Both the position numbers and the translations under genes were made by a program. From positions 87,277 to 151,276 of the forward strand of contig CACRXP010001127.1 of the NCBI GenBank assembly GCA_902702965.1: 64,000 nt of DNA, read 5' to 3'. This document shows positions 60,861 to 64,000 of the stretch, piece by piece (positions within the stretch are counted from its first letter, which is position 1; every line of letters begins with the position of its first letter). This DNA comes from Spirometra erinaceieuropaei. Its lineage: Eukaryota; Platyhelminthes; Cestoda; Diphyllobothriidea; Diphyllobothriidae. Below the pieces are notes generated by a model. The model saw only the letters and a list, made by a program, of their open reading frames with translations. It was not told the DNA's origin and did no database searches.

Positions 60861-63800
60861 AAGACATATAGGGTATTGTATTTTTCAGTGGTGCCCATGT
60901 CATTTTTTGTTCATCTATGAAGTCCAGACCGCCGAAAGTGCTTTTTAAGATTTTGCTTATTCCTGCAAGCTGAGTACAGTAGGTGACAGATTCCGATAAT
61001 ACAATCCAATATAAAAAAGCGATGTATTAAATGGCTGGCCTTTTGTACTACGAAGCATTTCTTTCAGAGTTCAAATGCGCACGAAATTTGCGTACAATAC
61101 AGTTATCCGTTCGTCTTTATTCAGTTTTTACAAATCATCTGAGTGTTAGAAATGAGGCCTGTGTAATATTTAAATTTTGTTTTGACTCAGCAAAAGTTTA
61201 TGCGAGAAATGCAAAATGCGCTCAATTTTCGAATCCTTATGCAAGGCAAAATGTAAAGGGTTGTGTTCTCTCACAGACAAGTTGGTTTGCTTCTAATCTC
61301 TATTGACGCGAATTCCCATCCCGTAGACTCCCGAGTTTTTATTCAATCGACATATAATTAATCTGAGAAGTACTTTTCACGAAGTTGCTAGCTAGCACTC
61401 GAGTTGCAGTCAGTTTTATTTCTTTTTTTGGTGAGAGTTCCTCAAGGTACTGGCATCACACGCCATTCGACCATCATTAAGATCTAAAAAATAAAGTGTT
61501 CTTTAGGTTGACTCTACTCCTGATGATGGGAGTTCCCTGAATTTCTGCAGTCGCTTTGATTTCTTGAAAAACACTCCCGACTATTCCCTCACGCTTTTAT
61601 GTTGAGAGATGGGCTGCAATTAAACCTCCTCGATTTAAAGCCTTCGCCCAGATAGAAACGCCCCCATTAACAATAACCCCTTATTAAAGCAAGACCAAGG
61701 GCCGGACGATTCCGAGGGAGATGAAAGGCGTACGCAGACGGCCGTCTTTGGCAATCAGACAGTACGTATGCGAATAAGAAGTAGAAGAATAAAGGACCAG
61801 CGCCGACTGCATGAGGGTTTCCACTGTTCATTATTCTTCTTCAAATCGGCTCAAATTCGATATCGGCAGAGTTAGTGGTGTAATATTAGTAAGATAATAT
61901 AATCGGTTGCAGCCTGCATTTGTAAGCTCCAAGTGGACAAATGCATGTCAAGGTAGCGATTTATTACTGAGAAAACTAAGAAACTGCACGTTCAAAACTG
62001 AAGCTTTCATGAAAATGCTTGCGGGGGATTGGTGAGATCAACCTCCTCAGCCGTGTCATGCACCGGCGGAATATCGGCGAAACACGTGTCTGGGTTTTTA
62101 GCTAGTAGGTGTGCTGTCGACCATTGTATATCGCGCTAACTATGCATAAAATACTGACTGCTTGTTGACCGTTTATAGTCATTACGCAGTTATTCTGCCG
62201 TGGCGTCGGCGTCCATATACATATGAGTCCGTGAGTCCCAAACAGCCTGACTCACCCCAGTTCGGCGATGTATTTCTGGGAAAAGTAGAAAGCTGCATTA
62301 AAAATGACATAATTTAATCATTAAAGAAATGATCGGACAGGGATACATGGACGAACATCCCGTCCTACATGTAATTTTTTGTTCACTTTAAGAGGGATGC
62401 TTATTCGTGTGTCCTAACGTAAATCCTTGTCGTGATACTGATCCTCATGCTCCTTACCCTAGTACTTCGAACTTTAGTTCTGCCACTAATCTTGTTCTCC
62501 TATGCAGAGTTCCATATTCCTATACCCTAACAATTCAAGTACTGTGAAAGTCCCAGCACTCTAATGAAAAGAGCCGAGTAAGACAAGTTGTCCCTGAACT
62601 CTGTTCAGTAAGAGTTTAGCGTTATTATGAGACTGTAGTGTACATGTAAGTCAATTAGTACAATTCCTGTTACATTGGCTGCTTTTTGAGTAAAAATATA
62701 TTTTCGAGATATGGAGTACTAATATCTGCGAAAAATAATTTGGCTCTACAGTTTTTCCTTTGCGATAGATTATTTGTTTACTTTTACTAACGGATAAAAC
62801 ATTAAACGACCGCACTTATGATTGTCAGAAGCAAAAAGTTCAGTTTTGCTAGGTGACAAACAGCAACAAACTGATATTTTTTGACTTCTTGATAGGTACC
62901 TTACAGTCATATGAATGCGTTAACATTGGAGGATTTAGATTCAATAAGAAATTACGGAACTTTGCAGTCTGTTTGTTGACAAATTTTTTGAACGATGGTC
63001 AGTGCAGGTGACATGATAAGTTGTAAGACGTCTAGCGGCGTCCTCGAGGTTATATACTTTTTGCTGGAATTAACGAAATTAGATGACGCCTCAACACTTT
63101 TCAGGCCTCTGAGAGAGTTCATGGGCCTATTTTTCTTCGATAAGGCGTTGTGACGATGGTCGCTAATGCAATTTGACCTTCTTGTTTGTGATACGTGGTA
63201 GCGCAGGTGACGTATTAAGTCCTTCAATATCCATATGCGTCATCGAGATTCTATTATATTTTCAGTTATGGAGAAGGTTTGACGACACTTTATCAGGACA
63301 ATTTATTGACACGGTATGTCTAAACTGATAAAGCATCGTTAATTGCGTTCCAGGCTCTCTGTAGTTGACCGTCACAGACCCATGGTATAGTGTACTTGGA
63401 TAATGAGCAAGGAATTCTAATTTAAACCAGCAAAAATTGGTGGTACCAGGGGATTTATTTTTGTTAAATATTGGAAAAATCCTGAAACTGCATTTACGTC
63501 TCACGGGGTTGCTTATTGATTTACGAGCGTTGACGGTGAATTCATTTACTGAACAGCTTCAACAGAGATAACGATCAATCGCCCTTACACATAATCAACC
63601 GATAAACATAGTAACTCTTCATTATTTTCCTTCAAAATGCCAGCACTTTCTTTTGCTATTCCTGAAGCCCAAATCATTCGAAATCGCCCAGCCCCTAACG
63701 CCCGCTTCCGAATGGGTGCGCGTTAAGGCCAAATCAAGTATGTCAACATCCGTAAACCCTCTTGTGATTTCACACGCTTCTTTCTGAGAGGCGGACCATT

Positions 63801-64000
63801 CCAGTTCCTAGTTCTCCACTGACGGCCGTAAATATGCAATTGCATGGGTAGTTTGGCTTTACTAATTTCTTCCTGTGTCTTGCTGTCACAAAATCGCCTT
63901 ATCATATCCCACCTTCTAAGGTCCTCATGTGCCGCCCGGCTGGGCCTTGATGCATCACCCATCGGATTAACCCTTGAGTCGAGAGATCGGTGTTTCGAGG
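60861..64000 (+). other. 3' UTR and downstream flank
   Basis: Sequence after the stop codon. The UTR end is not obvious; candidate poly(A) hexamers are ATTAAA at 61026-61031 and AATAAA at 61490-61495. Between 61500 and 64000 I see no recognisable gene: open frames at 61031-61306, 62952-63227, 63262-63504 and 63723-63962 are short with no motif I know. A sequence at 61519-61555 faintly resembles a decayed hammerhead (CTGATGATGGGA) but lacks the GAAAC half. A stretch at 62060-62170 contains a CGGCGAAACACGTGTC motif reminiscent of one at 27760. Confidence 0.6.
61026..61495 (+). terminator. Candidate poly(A) signals of the BAR-RhoGAP gene
   Basis: ATTAAA at 61026-61031 lies 166 nt after the stop codon, and AATAAA at 61490-61495 about 630 nt after it. 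Hexamers like these occur by chance in AT-rich sequence, so neither is more than a candidate. Confidence 0.3.

Noticed and set aside
61519..61555. CTGATGATGGGA resembling the start of the PLE hammerhead
   Set aside because: The GAAAC-GTC half is missing and no PLE coding sequence lies nearby.
62060..62170. CGGCGAAACACGTGTC motif resembling half of a hammerhead (also near 27760)
   Set aside because: No CTGANGA core precedes it, so the ribozyme cannot be supported.

Overview
The window looks like a repeat-rich piece of an animal nuclear genome. It holds one large spliced gene with introns up to about 12 kb, filled with old retroelements and DNA transposons. Penelope-like elements carrying GIY-YIG endonuclease and minimal hammerhead ribozymes, LINE reverse transcriptase remnants and tRNA-derived SINEs together suggest a flatworm, possibly a diphyllobothriid tapeworm. 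The phylum is an inference from general look and has not been tested by search. A 112-base assembly gap lies at 15391-15502.

The only host protein-coding gene I can support runs on the + strand from before the window (first visible exon 2078) to a stop codon at 60858-60860. It encodes a BAR-RhoGAP protein of the ARHGAP17/ARHGAP44/SH3BP1 (RICH/nadrin) family. Ten exons join without a phase conflict into 981 codons plus stop: most of a BAR domain with a serine-rich insertion (exons 1-3), a RhoGAP domain with its arginine finger on a 48-nt exon (exons 4-8), and a long low-complexity tail (exons 9-10). Nine introns are recognisable; eight are GT-AG and intron 2 has a consensus GC-AG donor. The BAR domain should bind curved membrane and the RhoGAP domain should switch off Rho/Rac/Cdc42-type GTPases.

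By region: 1-2077 is upstream sequence or intron with a G-rich tract and a GIY-YIG fragment. Introns 1-2 are short. Intron 3 holds a foldback MITE and a LINE remnant. Intron 4 holds a foldback MITE split by a Penelope-like element with a 12-bp target duplication, and the gap. Intron 5 holds a foldback MITE and SINEs. Intron 6 holds two foldback MITEs (one with a nested solo LTR), a Penelope-like element with hammerhead ribozyme, and SINEs. Intron 7 holds a LINE 3' end and microsatellites. Intron 8 holds two foldback MITEs and dispersed repeats. Intron 9 holds a Penelope-like element with inverted ribozyme-bearing ends, a short foldback MITE, a decayed Tc1/mariner-type transposase and SINE clusters. 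After 60861 come the 3' UTR and sequence in which I see no further gene.

The most notable content is non-coding: four hammerhead ribozyme motifs, each downstream of a TATA-like box in a Penelope-like terminal repeat; a family of near-palindromic, TA-flanked foldback transposons placed throughout the introns; and an in-frame 48-nt exon whose skipping would remove the catalytic arginine of the GAP domain.
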